A DNA stretch of 32,291 nucleotides. Source: Streptomyces sp. rh34. GTDB taxonomy: Bacteria > Actinomycetota > Actinomycetes > Streptomycetales > Streptomycetaceae. This document shows, in pieces, positions 7,789-14,707 of this stretch. Location of the stretch: contig NZ_NTGZ01000063.1 in NCBI RefSeq assembly GCF_002551245.1, positions 1 through 32,291 of the forward strand, given 5' to 3'. Under the pieces are notes generated by a model. It saw only the letters and a program-made list of their open reading frames with translations, made no database searches and had not been told where the DNA came from. The translations under genes were made by a program, and so were the position numbers. Each line of letters begins with the position of its first letter. Position 1 is the first letter of the stretch.

Positions 7789-7839
7789 GTAACGATAGAA
7801 GTAACAGTTGCCATTTGACAACATTCTCCAGCGGGTAAC
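7789..7839 (-). promoter_or_regulatory. AT-rich promoter region of STAS gene with GTAAC repeats and a GTTG/CAAC dyad
   Basis: Read on the minus strand, TTGTCA (7816-7821), 17 bases, then CTATCG (7793-7798) give a plausible housekeeping-type promoter starting near 7786, about 88 bases before the GTG. The region also carries three GTAAC pentamers at 7789, 7801 and 7835, and an inverted repeat GTTGCC-N4-GACAAC (7807-7822) over the -35 element. It is clearly AT-richer than its surroundings. The regulator is unknown. Confidence 0.45.
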
Positions 7840-7932
7840 AATCTGATCCCCGACGGTCGCTCGGCCGGGTAGGTGAAAACGGAGAGCCGAGGGCGGAGAG
7901 CCGATGGATGCGGAAGCAGGGGCTGGATGAGG

Positions 7933-8448
7933 CTAGGCGCTGTCGGCGACATCATCGCGGAGTGGAGGGGCGGCCGTATCCCTTCGCGGGGAAAGGCGCT
8001 CCGAAGCGGCGGCGTGGAAGGCCGCGAGCCCCTCGGCGAGGGCGGCGAGGGCGGCGGGATCCATGCGCTCCAGCACGGCGTTCAGTTCGCCGGCGCGCAG
8101 GGCCCGGTATTCTTCGAGAAGGGTGCGGCCGCGCATACTCAGCCGCAGTTCCACTTCGCGCCGACTGGTCGGGCTGGGCGCCCGCAGGACGAGCCCCATC
8201 GCCTCCATCCGGTCGCAGAGCCTGCTGACGGAGGGAGCGCGCGAGCCCAGGGCTTCGCCCAGCGCCCGCAGATTGGTGCCTTCCTGCTTCTCGATCACGA
8301 GCAGGGCCCGAAGCTGGGAGGGCGATACGGTTCCCGAAGCCGCCGATTCCTGGCCCCGGCCCCACAGCACCTCCAGCAGCTCCGAGGCGGCGACGGCGTC
8401 GGCGGACGCCTGTTCGCGACTGCTCGGGCGAAATCCTCGGTGGGGCAT
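7933..8448 (-). CDS. MarR-family transcriptional regulator
   Basis: A 171-residue winged-helix regulator. The helix-turn-helix is seen at about residues 57-90 (TNLRALGEALGSRAPSVSRL), followed by the wing with a basic SRREVEL segment and the C-terminal dimerisation helices. MarR proteins bind DNA as dimers and often respond to small ligands. The ATG at 8448 has no strong ribosome site. It reads divergently from the PP2C gene at 8535 across 86 bases, so that phosphatase gene is a likely target together with its own promoter; I could not find a clear palindrome between them. The STAS gene follows on the same strand but seems to have its own promoter. Confidence 0.88.
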   Translation of the reverse strand: MPHRGFRPSSREQASADAVAASELLEVLWGRGQESAASGTVSPSQLRALLVIEKQEGTNLRALGEALGSRAPSVSRLCDRMEAMGLVLRAPSPTSRREVELRLSMRGRTLLEEYRALRAGELNAVLERMDPAALAALAEGLAAFHAAASERLSPRRDTAAPPLRDDVADSA

Positions 8449-8534
8449 TCAGCCACTGTGTCACCCGTCGGGCCTGCTTGTCAGCCCTGCCCCGGCCCCT
8501 ACCACGTCGCAGGACGAAGAATGCGCGAGAGACC

Positions 8535-9710
8535 GTGAACAGACGAACGGACATCGAGGCCGCGGTACGGGCCGCCGCGCCGCACGCCCTGCTGGCCACC
8601 CTGCGCGCCGAGCTCAGCAGTGTCTACGGGGCTCTCGCGGTGGAGCTGCACCTCGCCGACTACGGTCTGCGGGTCCTCAAGTCCCTGGACCGGCCCGACG
8701 ACGAGAACGAGCCGCTGTCCCTCCACAACAGCCCCGAGGGCCGGGCGTTCGGCAGCCAGGAGCCCCGCGAACAGCAGGTCCGGCACGACGACGCCGTCGA
8801 CCACCATCTGCCCGTGACCGTACGGGGCGAACGGCTCGGCATCCTCACCGTCCGGCTGCCCCAGGCGCTGTCCACCCCGGAGCTGGTCGGCGAGCTCACC
8901 CACATGGCCGACCTGCTGGGCCACGAGATCCTCGTCGCCGAACGGGACACCGACCTGTACCAGCGCGCCCGGCGCACCACCCGCCTCACCCTCGCCGCCG
9001 AGATGCAGTGGCAACTGCTGCCCGCCCGCGCGTGCACCGCCGCCGAGTTCGCGATCGGGGCCCAGCTGGAGCCCGCGTACGCCATCCACGGCGACAACTT
9101 CGACTGGGCCGCCGACGCCGACGAGCTGACCCTCGCGGTGACCAATGGCATGGGCGAGGGCATACAGGCCTCCCTCCTCACCAATCTCGCCGTCAACGCC
9201 CTGCGCAACGCCCGCCGGGCCGGCATCGGCATCGCCGACCAGGCGGCCCTCGCCGACCAGGCCCTCTACGACCAGCACCGCGGTGCGTCCCACGTCTCCA
9301 CCCTGCTGCTCCGCTTCGAGCTGGCGACCGGCCGTGTCGGCGTCGTCGACGCGGGATCGCCGCAGCTGTGGATGCAGCGTGGCCGGGAGGTCCGTCGGAT
9401 CGAGCTGGAGGCGCAGCTGCCGCTCGGCATGTTCGAGGAGTCGCAGTACACGGTCCAGGAGTTCCAGGTGGAGCCCGGCGACCGGCTGCTGCTGCTCAGC
9501 GACGGCGTCTACGAGGCGGTGTCCCCGCTGGGAGAGGCGTACGGGGAACGCGCGCTGGCTCGTGCCATCCAGTCGACCCGGCTGCTTCCGGCCGCCACCG
9601 TCCCGCGCGCGATGCTCGGCGAACTGGCGGAGTACCGGGGCACGGAGACGCTCGACGACGCGCTGGTGCTGTGCCTGGACTGGTTCGGCCGGCCGGACGA
9701 CGAGGGCTGA
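8535..9710 (+). CDS. PP2C/SpoIIE-type serine phosphatase
   Basis: A 391-residue protein with an N-terminal sensory-like region (about 1-140, weakly GAF-like) and a SpoIIE/RsbU-type PP2C domain (about 150-385). Members dephosphorylate STAS antagonists and so activate partner-switched sigma factors. Metal-site motifs are HGDNFDW, LLLLSDGVYEA and TLDDALVLCL. The motif usually read as GDVxGHG is here VTNGMGEG, with Asn in place of the metal-binding Asp, which may lower activity. The GTG at 8535 is chosen because GAGAG precedes it; a TTG at 8478 is in frame but weak. It is divergent from the MarR gene and converges on the HxlR gene with 33 bases between. Confidence 0.87.
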   Translation: MNRRTDIEAAVRAAAPHALLATLRAELSSVYGALAVELHLADYGLRVLKSLDRPDDENEPLSLHNSPEGRAFGSQEPREQQVRHDDAVDHHLPVTVRGERLGILTVRLPQALSTPELVGELTHMADLLGHEILVAERDTDLYQRARRTTRLTLAAEMQWQLLPARACTAAEFAIGAQLEPAYAIHGDNFDWAADADELTLAVTNGMGEGIQASLLTNLAVNALRNARRAGIGIADQAALADQALYDQHRGASHVSTLLLRFELATGRVGVVDAGSPQLWMQRGREVRRIELEAQLPLGMFEESQYTVQEFQVEPGDRLLLLSDGVYEAVSPLGEAYGERALARAIQSTRLLPAATVPRAMLGELAEYRGTETLDDALVLCLDWFGRPDDEG

Positions 9711-9743
9711 GCCGGTCGTGACGCCACGGGCGCGCCGTGCCTC

Positions 9744-10124
9744 TCAGGCGTCGAAGGCGCGGCGGGAGGCCTCGATGTGGCCGATGTGCTCATGGGTCCA
9801 GTCGCACATCACATGGACCGTCCGGCGCAGGCCCTGCCCCGGCTCGGTGAGCGTGTACTCGACCCGCGGGGGCACGGTGGGGTGCACCCGCCGCTCGACC
9901 AGTCCGTAGCGCTCCAGCATCCGCAGGTTCTGGGTGAGCATCTTGTGGCTGATGCCCTCGACCTCGCCCCGCAGCTCGGTGAAGCGGAGGGTGCCCCCGC
10001 CCAGGGCCTCGATGATCAGGAGCGCCCACTTGTTGGCGACGTCGGAGAAGATCTCCCGCGCGAGCGAGTCCGCGCGTCGCAGATCCGCGTCTTCGGGCGA
10101 CCCGCTGAACTGCTTGGTCACCAT
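9744..10124 (-). CDS. HxlR-family transcriptional regulator
   Basis: A 126-residue winged-helix protein of the HxlR (DUF24) family. Diagnostic features are the early FSDVANKWALLIIEAL helix, then LRFTELRGEVEGISHKMLTQNL as the recognition region and RRVHPTVPPRVEYTLT as the wing. The family often has a redox-sensing Cys near the N-terminus; here no Cys precedes the helix-turn-helix, and the only one is late (VMCDW), so classical thiol sensing is not evident. The ATG at 10124 has GGGGGAA about seven bases upstream. It reads divergently from the RidA-like gene, a usual arrangement in which the regulator controls its neighbour. Confidence 0.92.
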   Translation of the reverse strand: MVTKQFSGSPEDADLRRADSLAREIFSDVANKWALLIIEALGGGTLRFTELRGEVEGISHKMLTQNLRMLERYGLVERRVHPTVPPRVEYTLTEPGQGLRRTVHVMCDWTHEHIGHIEASRRAFDA

Positions 10125-10185
10125 CAGGTTCCCCCGTCACCGAAAAGTGCGTTCTTCCATGTCAGCGGCCACTCTCCTACGGTTC

Positions 10186-10204
10186 CCGAGTAACCACAAG
10201 TGAC
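10186..10204. promoter_or_regulatory. direct-repeat operator candidate between HxlR and RidA genes
   Basis: On the minus strand the sequence reads GGTCACTTG, one base, then GGTTACTCG: two copies of GGTYACTYG with a 10-bp period. On the plus strand this is GTAAC-N5-GTGAC at 10190-10204. One helical turn between repeats suits a regulator bound to one face of the DNA. The HxlR protein encoded next to it is the first candidate. Confidence 0.4.
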
Positions 10205-10266
10205 CGGAGCCGACCGGCCCGGTGGAGAAGAGGGGGCGCTGCCCCCAGGACGAGGAGGCGGGCGAC

Positions 10267-10677
10267 ATGGCCATCACCCTGGTGAACCCGAGCGGGCTGC
10301 CGGAGATCGGCGCCTACCAGCAGGTAGCGGTCGCGACCGGATCGAAGCTGGTCTTCGTCGCCGGGCAGGTCGCCTGGGACGCGGAGGGCGCCACGGTCGG
10401 TGCGGGTGACCTCGCCGCGCAGGTCGAGCAGGCGTACGTCAACATCGGTACGGCCCTCGCCGCGGTCGGCGGCACCTTCGACGACGTGGCGAAGCTGACC
10501 GTGTACGTCGTGGACTGGACACCCGAGAAGATGCCCGCGTTCCTGGAGGGCGTGTCCCGGGCCGCCGTGAGACTGGGGACCACGCCCGAAGCGCCCGGCA
10601 CCCTGGTGGGCGTCGCGGCCCTGGACGTCCCCGACCACCTGGTGGAGGTCGAGGCCACCGCCGTGCTCGACGCCTGA
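10267..10677 (+). CDS. RidA family (YjgF/YER057c/UK114) protein
   Basis: A 136-residue RidA-like protein. True RidA enzymes hydrolyse reactive enamine/imine intermediates made by PLP enzymes. The core fits the family: KLVFVAGQVAWDAEG, AYVNIGTALAAVGGTFDDVAKLTVYV, and the C-terminal ALDVPDHLVEVEATAVLD. The conserved catalytic Arg of canonical RidA (usually RxxV near the end of the fifth strand) is not evident at the expected place (LVGVAALDVP), so it may belong to a non-deaminase subgroup. The ATG at 10267 has GGAGG eight bases upstream. It is probably regulated by the divergent HxlR protein. Confidence 0.9.
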   Translation: MAITLVNPSGLPEIGAYQQVAVATGSKLVFVAGQVAWDAEGATVGAGDLAAQVEQAYVNIGTALAAVGGTFDDVAKLTVYVVDWTPEKMPAFLEGVSRAAVRLGTTPEAPGTLVGVAALDVPDHLVEVEATAVLDA

Positions 10678-10681
10678 CGGG

Positions 10682-10744
10682 GAGCCCGCCGCGCCGCACG
10701 GGCGGGGACCCGGACGGACCGCGGGCGGGGTGCCGGCCGGGCTC
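10682..10744. terminator. long GC-rich hairpin between convergent genes
   Basis: GAGCCCG (10682-10688) pairs with CGGGCTC (10738-10744), with further GC-rich pairing inside. It lies between the RidA stop and the stop of the RsbW-like gene. There is no T-run. It could stop transcription in both directions; GC-rich chance pairing cannot be ruled out. Confidence 0.35.
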
Positions 10745-11246
10745 AGGTGCTGAGCTGGAACTCCGCCCGGATCCGCTTGCCCACCGGCACCCGCTCGGCC
10801 GTGAGCCGGTCGCACAGGGCCACCACGATCTCCATGCCGTGACCGCCGAGGCGGGACGGGTCGGGGGCGTACAGCACGGGCATCGCGGTGCTGCTGTCGT
10901 ACACCGTGACGCTGATGAGCTGCGCGTTCCCCTCCAGTTCCAGGAGATAGGGACCGTGGCTGTAGCGGTCGGCGTTGGTGACCAGCTCGCTCACGGCCAG
11001 CATCAGGTCGCTGCGCGTGTGATCGCCGATCGGGGCGAGGCATTCCACCGCGAGTCTCGTCAGGAAGCGGTCGGCGAGCGCACGGGCCAGCGCGATGCAG
11101 CCCGGCTCGCCGTCGAAGACCTCGGCGCTGAGCAGTACCTCGGCGGGAGCCAGCCCCTGACCCGGATCTTCCGGTGGGGAGGTGACCTGTTCGTTCATGT
11201 GCTCCAGCCAGGGCGCCGCAGTGAGGTCGGAGACCTTTTCCGCCAT
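10743..11246 (-). CDS. RsbW-like ATP-binding protein (HATPase_c_2, anti-sigma type)
   Basis: A 167-residue GHKL ATPase-fold protein like RsbW/SpoIIAB. The N-box appears as SELVTNADRYSHG and the G-box region as RLGGHGMEIVVALCDRL. Such proteins bind a sigma factor and phosphorylate the STAS antagonist, though many streptomycete members have no known partner. The ATG at 11246 is favoured because AGGGG lies seven bases upstream; in-frame starts at 11273 and 11198 are alternatives. It is 48 bases downstream of the response-regulator gene on the same strand, so it may be the last gene of the sigma / receiver-PP2C / kinase / regulator series. Confidence 0.87.
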   Translation of the reverse strand: MAEKVSDLTAAPWLEHMNEQVTSPPEDPGQGLAPAEVLLSAEVFDGEPGCIALARALADRFLTRLAVECLAPIGDHTRSDLMLAVSELVTNADRYSHGPYLLELEGNAQLISVTVYDSSTAMPVLYAPDPSRLGGHGMEIVVALCDRLTAERVPVGKRIRAEFQLST

Positions 11247-11294
11247 GCGTCTACCCCTGGCGAACGATCCCACTCCAGGAGATCCGGAACGATC

Positions 11295-11738
11295 CTACGC
11301 ACGTCCGGGCAGCCGCACCACGGTCACGAAGAACTCGTCGATCTGGCGCACCGCCGCGATGAACTGATCGAGGTCCACCGGCTTCGTCACGTACGCGTTG
11401 GCGTGGAGCTTGTAGCTGCGCAGGATGTCCTCCTCGGCGGAGGACGTGGTGAGCACGACCACGGGGATGAGGGCGAGTTCCGGGTCGCCCTTGATCTGTT
11501 CCAGCACCTGCCGGCCGTCGTACTTGGGCAGGTTCAGGTCCAGCAGCACCAGATCCGGGCGGGGGGCCTCGGTGTACTCGCCGCGCCGGTAGAGGAAGTC
11601 CAGCGCCTCCTGCCCGTCGCGCACGACGTGCAGGGTGTTGCGGATCTTGTTGTCCTCGAAGGCCTCACGGGTCATCAACTCGTCGCCGGGGTCGTCCTCG
11701 ACGAGCAGGACCTCGATGGGCTGGACAGGGGTGTTCAC
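11295..11738 (-). CDS. single-domain response regulator (Rcp1/CheY-like)
   Basis: A 147-residue receiver domain with no output domain. Conserved sites are the acidic pair in LLVEDDPGD, the phospho-acceptor Asp67 in LLDLNLP, the Thr pair in VVVLTTSS and the Lys in VTKPV. Family members with the DGQEALDFLYRRG and YDGRQVLEQIK segments are Rcp1-like partners of phytochrome-type or CHASE3 kinases, acting by protein contact or phosphotransfer. The start is a GTG that overlaps the kinase stop codon (shared GTGA), with GGGAGA seven bases upstream, so translation is coupled to the kinase gene. Confidence 0.93.
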   Translation of the reverse strand: MNTPVQPIEVLLVEDDPGDELMTREAFEDNKIRNTLHVVRDGQEALDFLYRRGEYTEAPRPDLVLLDLNLPKYDGRQVLEQIKGDPELALIPVVVLTTSSAEEDILRSYKLHANAYVTKPVDLDQFIAAVRQIDEFFVTVVRLPGRA

Positions 11739-13366
11739 GAAGGATCTCCCGGCTGACTGGTGAGCAGGGCGGGAGCGAGCAGCTCCGCCGTGGTGTGCGT
11801 GGGCGCCTCGGGCGCCACGGGCAGGGTGAAGTGGATGCGAGTGCCTTCGCCCGGTTCGGGTTCCAACCAGATCCGGCCACCGTGGAACTCGATGATCTTC
11901 CGGCAGAGCGCGAGGCCGATGCCCGTGCCCTCGTACTCGTCACGCGCGTGCAACCGCTGGAAGATGACGAACACCTTGTCCGCGAACTCGGGCGCGATCC
12001 CGATCCCGTTGTCCGACACCGTCAGGTGCCAGTCCTCGTCCTCCCGTACGCAGTCGACCGAGATCCGGCACGGGACGCCCGCCCGGCGGAACTTCACCGC
12101 GTTGCCGACGAGGTTCTGCCAGACCATCGTGAGCGCGGTCGGGTCCCCGAGCAGTTCGGGCAGGGACTCCGGCCGCTCGATCACCGTCCCCGACTCCTCG
12201 ACCGCGAGGGTCAGATTGCCCAGGGCCCGGTCCAGGGCCCGGTCCAGCTCGACCGGCTTCCAGCTCTCGTGCACCCGGCCCACCCGCGAGAACGTCAGCA
12301 GGTCGTTGATGAGGACCTGCATCCGCTTGGCGCCGTCCACCGCGAAGGCGATGTACTGCTTGCCCCGCTCGTCGAGTTCCTCGCCGTACCGCTTCTCCAG
12401 GAGCTGGCAGAAGGAGGCGACCTTGCGCAGCGGCTCCTGAAGGTCGTGCGAGGCGACGTACGCGAACTGCTCCAGCTCCGAATTGGAACGGCGCAGCTCC
12501 TCCGTCTGCTCCGCGAGCAGGGCCTCGCGGTCCTGCGCCTCGGCCAGTTCGTCGGCCAGTCGCCGCCGCATGTCCTCCACCGCCCAGGCCACGGCCTGGA
12601 CGTCGGACGGCCCCTTGATCTCGATCCGCGTTCCGAAGGCCTGCGACCGGACACGGTCGGAGGCGTCGCGCAGCCGGTTCAGCGGGACACCCACCACCCG
12701 GTGGAGCAGCAGGCTCAGCGCCGCCACGGTCAGCACGAAGACGGTGACCAGCGCGATCAGCACCCGATCGCGGGTGGTGCGCGCCGAGTCGAGATCGGCG
12801 CGCGCCTGGTCGCGGGCCTCGGCGAGATGCCCCTGCTGGGCGCCGTACGCCCGCCGCAGCTGGTCGAAGTCCGCCTTGCTGCGCTGCAACTGCGCGGAGG
12901 TGGCGGCCTCGCTCGGCCCCTGCTCCCGGACCGTCGCCATCAGCGGCTCGGCCTTGCTCCGCCGCCACTTCTCGGCGGCGGAGGCGATGGCGTCGAGGTC
13001 GTCGGCGAACCGGCTGCCGGGGCCCACCAGGCGCCGGACCTGCGCGAGGCGCTCCTGTTCGGCGGCCTTCCCCGCCTCATAGGGTTCGAGGAAGGAGTCA
13101 TCGCCGGTCAACGCGAATCCCCTGATCCCGGTCTCCTGGTCGAGGAGGGCGTTCTGGAGCTGGTAGGACGCGGATCTGGCGGGCTGGATGCGGTCCACCA
13201 GCTCGGTCGTGCGGTCGGAGATCCGGGCCATCACGAGCCCGCCGATCACCAGACAGGAGCAGACCACCACGATGAATCCGCCGAGTATGAGATGGACCCA
13301 GTTCTGCACGGACAGCCGCGCGGCGAGGCCGCCCGGTGCCGGTTTCTTCGTCATGTCACCGCTCAT
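11735..13366 (-). CDS. CHASE3-HAMP sensor histidine kinase
   Basis: A membrane kinase of 543 residues. It has a first membrane segment at about 20-45, an extracytoplasmic CHASE3-like helical domain (about 50-210, with LLDQETGIRGFALTG), a second membrane segment at about 220-240, a HAMP region, a coiled coil, and the HisKA domain with the phospho-acceptor His in YVASHDLQEPLRK. The ATPase domain has the N-box (QNLVGNAVKFRR), DNGIGIAPE and GTGIGLALCRKI. The ATG at 13366 overlaps the phosphatase gene by 11 bases; a second ATG at 13354, one base past that stop, is equally possible. It overlaps the downstream response regulator by 4 bases. The signal is unknown. The phospho-partner is probably that regulator or the receiver of the upstream phosphatase. 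Confidence 0.92.
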   Translation of the reverse strand: MSGDMTKKPAPGGLAARLSVQNWVHLILGGFIVVVCSCLVIGGLVMARISDRTTELVDRIQPARSASYQLQNALLDQETGIRGFALTGDDSFLEPYEAGKAAEQERLAQVRRLVGPGSRFADDLDAIASAAEKWRRSKAEPLMATVREQGPSEAATSAQLQRSKADFDQLRRAYGAQQGHLAEARDQARADLDSARTTRDRVLIALVTVFVLTVAALSLLLHRVVGVPLNRLRDASDRVRSQAFGTRIEIKGPSDVQAVAWAVEDMRRRLADELAEAQDREALLAEQTEELRRSNSELEQFAYVASHDLQEPLRKVASFCQLLEKRYGEELDERGKQYIAFAVDGAKRMQVLINDLLTFSRVGRVHESWKPVELDRALDRALGNLTLAVEESGTVIERPESLPELLGDPTALTMVWQNLVGNAVKFRRAGVPCRISVDCVREDEDWHLTVSDNGIGIAPEFADKVFVIFQRLHARDEYEGTGIGLALCRKIIEFHGGRIWLEPEPGEGTRIHFTLPVAPEAPTHTTAELLAPALLTSQPGDPS

Positions 13367-14627
13367 CGGATTCCGATCCCCAGCCCAGATGCAGAACGGC
13401 CACATCGTCCGCGAGCCCGCCATAGGGGGCGGCCCCCTCCGCGGCCCCCGCGACCAGGGCGTCGACGAACGAGCGGGCCGGCAGATGCCCGTTGGCCCGT
13501 GCCATCGCGAGCAGCCCTTCCTCACCGAGGCGGCTGTCGGGTCCGTCGCGCCCCTCGAAGAGCCCGTCCGTGAAGAGAACGAGACCCGCACCGGGCGGCA
13601 GCGGGATGTCGACCGTCGGCCACCGGCCGGCCCCGGGCAGCAGCCCGAGCGCCATGCCGCCCTCGGGCTCGACCCAGGTCACGTCCGTGCCCTCACGCAG
13701 CAGCAGGCCGGGATGACCGGCCCGCAGGACCTGTGCGTGCCCTTGCCCGGGAGGGAACGCCAGCGAGGTGACGGTGGCGAACACGTGCGAGTCCGAGCGC
13801 TCGGCGACCAGGATCTCCTCCAGCAGGGCTATCTGCTCCGGGTGCGACGTACCGCACAGCACGGCGGTACGCCAGGCCACCCGCAGACACACACCGAGTG
13901 CGGCCTCCGCGGCGCCGTGCCCGGAGACATCGCCGATCACCGCGTGGACCGTGCCGTCCGAGGTCTGCACGACGTCGTAGAAGTCACCGCTCAGCAGCCC
14001 GTGGACCCGCCCCGGCTCATAACGGGCGCGCGCCCTGAAGCGGTCGTCCCGCAGCAGGGGGACGGGCAGCAGCCCGCGCTCCAGCCGGGCGTTCTCCTGG
14101 GCGATCAGCCGGTTGGCGCGCAGCGCGGCGGCGGCCCGTTCCACTTCCTTGCGCTGCAGGGCGTAGCGGACCGCGCGCGAGAGCACCTCCGGGTTCAGAC
14201 GGCCCTTGACCAGGTAGTCCTGGGCGCCCCCCGCGACCGCGCGGAGCCCGGTGCCGGACTCCTCCAGTCCGGTGAGGACGACGATCGCGGCGTCGCTGTC
14301 GGACTCCAGAATCTGGCGCACGGCGTCCAGGCCGTGGACGTCGGGGAGATGCAGGTCCAGGAGCACGCACACCGGGGTGGTGGCCGCGCGCAGGAAGGCG
14401 CGCGCCTCGGCCAGGGTCTTGCACCAGGTGAGGGCGGAGTCCAGCTCGCTGTCGGTGAGCATCTCCTCGACGAGCAGCGCATCCCCCGCGTCGTCCTCCA
14501 CGAGCAGGATCGACGCGTTCAGACTCCACAGCGGGCCCTCGGGGTGGTGCGAGGCCCCGACCTGCTGGGAGGGAATTCCGGAGATGCCCACAGGAATCGG
14601 CGCAGTACCGATGGGCGACTCGGTCAA
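13356..14627 (-). CDS. receiver-domain PP2C (RsbU/SpoIIE-type) phosphatase
   Basis: A 423-residue protein joining an N-terminal receiver domain (about 38-160, acidic pair in LLVEDDAGD, phospho-acceptor Asp91 in LLDLHLPD, Lys in YLVKGRL), a short coiled coil, and a PP2C domain (about 200-420) with all metal-site motifs intact: SGDFYD, VIGDVSGHG, LFTDGLFE and LADDVAVL. Phosphorylation of the receiver by the adjacent kinase would set phosphatase activity toward a STAS antagonist. The start is a TTG at 14627, unusual but preceded by AGGAGG at 7-base spacing and by no better alternative. It lies 80 bases downstream of the SigB/SigF-type sigma gene and overlaps the kinase start. Confidence 0.92.
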   Translation of the reverse strand: MTESPIGTAPIPVGISGIPSQQVGASHHPEGPLWSLNASILLVEDDAGDALLVEEMLTDSELDSALTWCKTLAEARAFLRAATTPVCVLLDLHLPDVHGLDAVRQILESDSDAAIVVLTGLEESGTGLRAVAGGAQDYLVKGRLNPEVLSRAVRYALQRKEVERAAAALRANRLIAQENARLERGLLPVPLLRDDRFRARARYEPGRVHGLLSGDFYDVVQTSDGTVHAVIGDVSGHGAAEAALGVCLRVAWRTAVLCGTSHPEQIALLEEILVAERSDSHVFATVTSLAFPPGQGHAQVLRAGHPGLLLREGTDVTWVEPEGGMALGLLPGAGRWPTVDIPLPPGAGLVLFTDGLFEGRDGPDSRLGEEGLLAMARANGHLPARSFVDALVAGAAEGAAPYGGLADDVAVLHLGWGSESDER

Positions 14628-14707
14628 CCCTCCACCTCCTCGTCCGACGGCGCGGTTCGTCCGGCCTGATCGTCAGGAAGCATATGCGAGCGAGGGGCCC
14701 CTCGGAC

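Noticed and set aside
9715..9752. Terminator between the PP2C and HxlR genes (CACGG/CCGTG and GACGCC/GGCGTC arms)
   Set aside because: Short alternative stems, partly inside the HxlR coding region; chance pairing is likely in this GC content.
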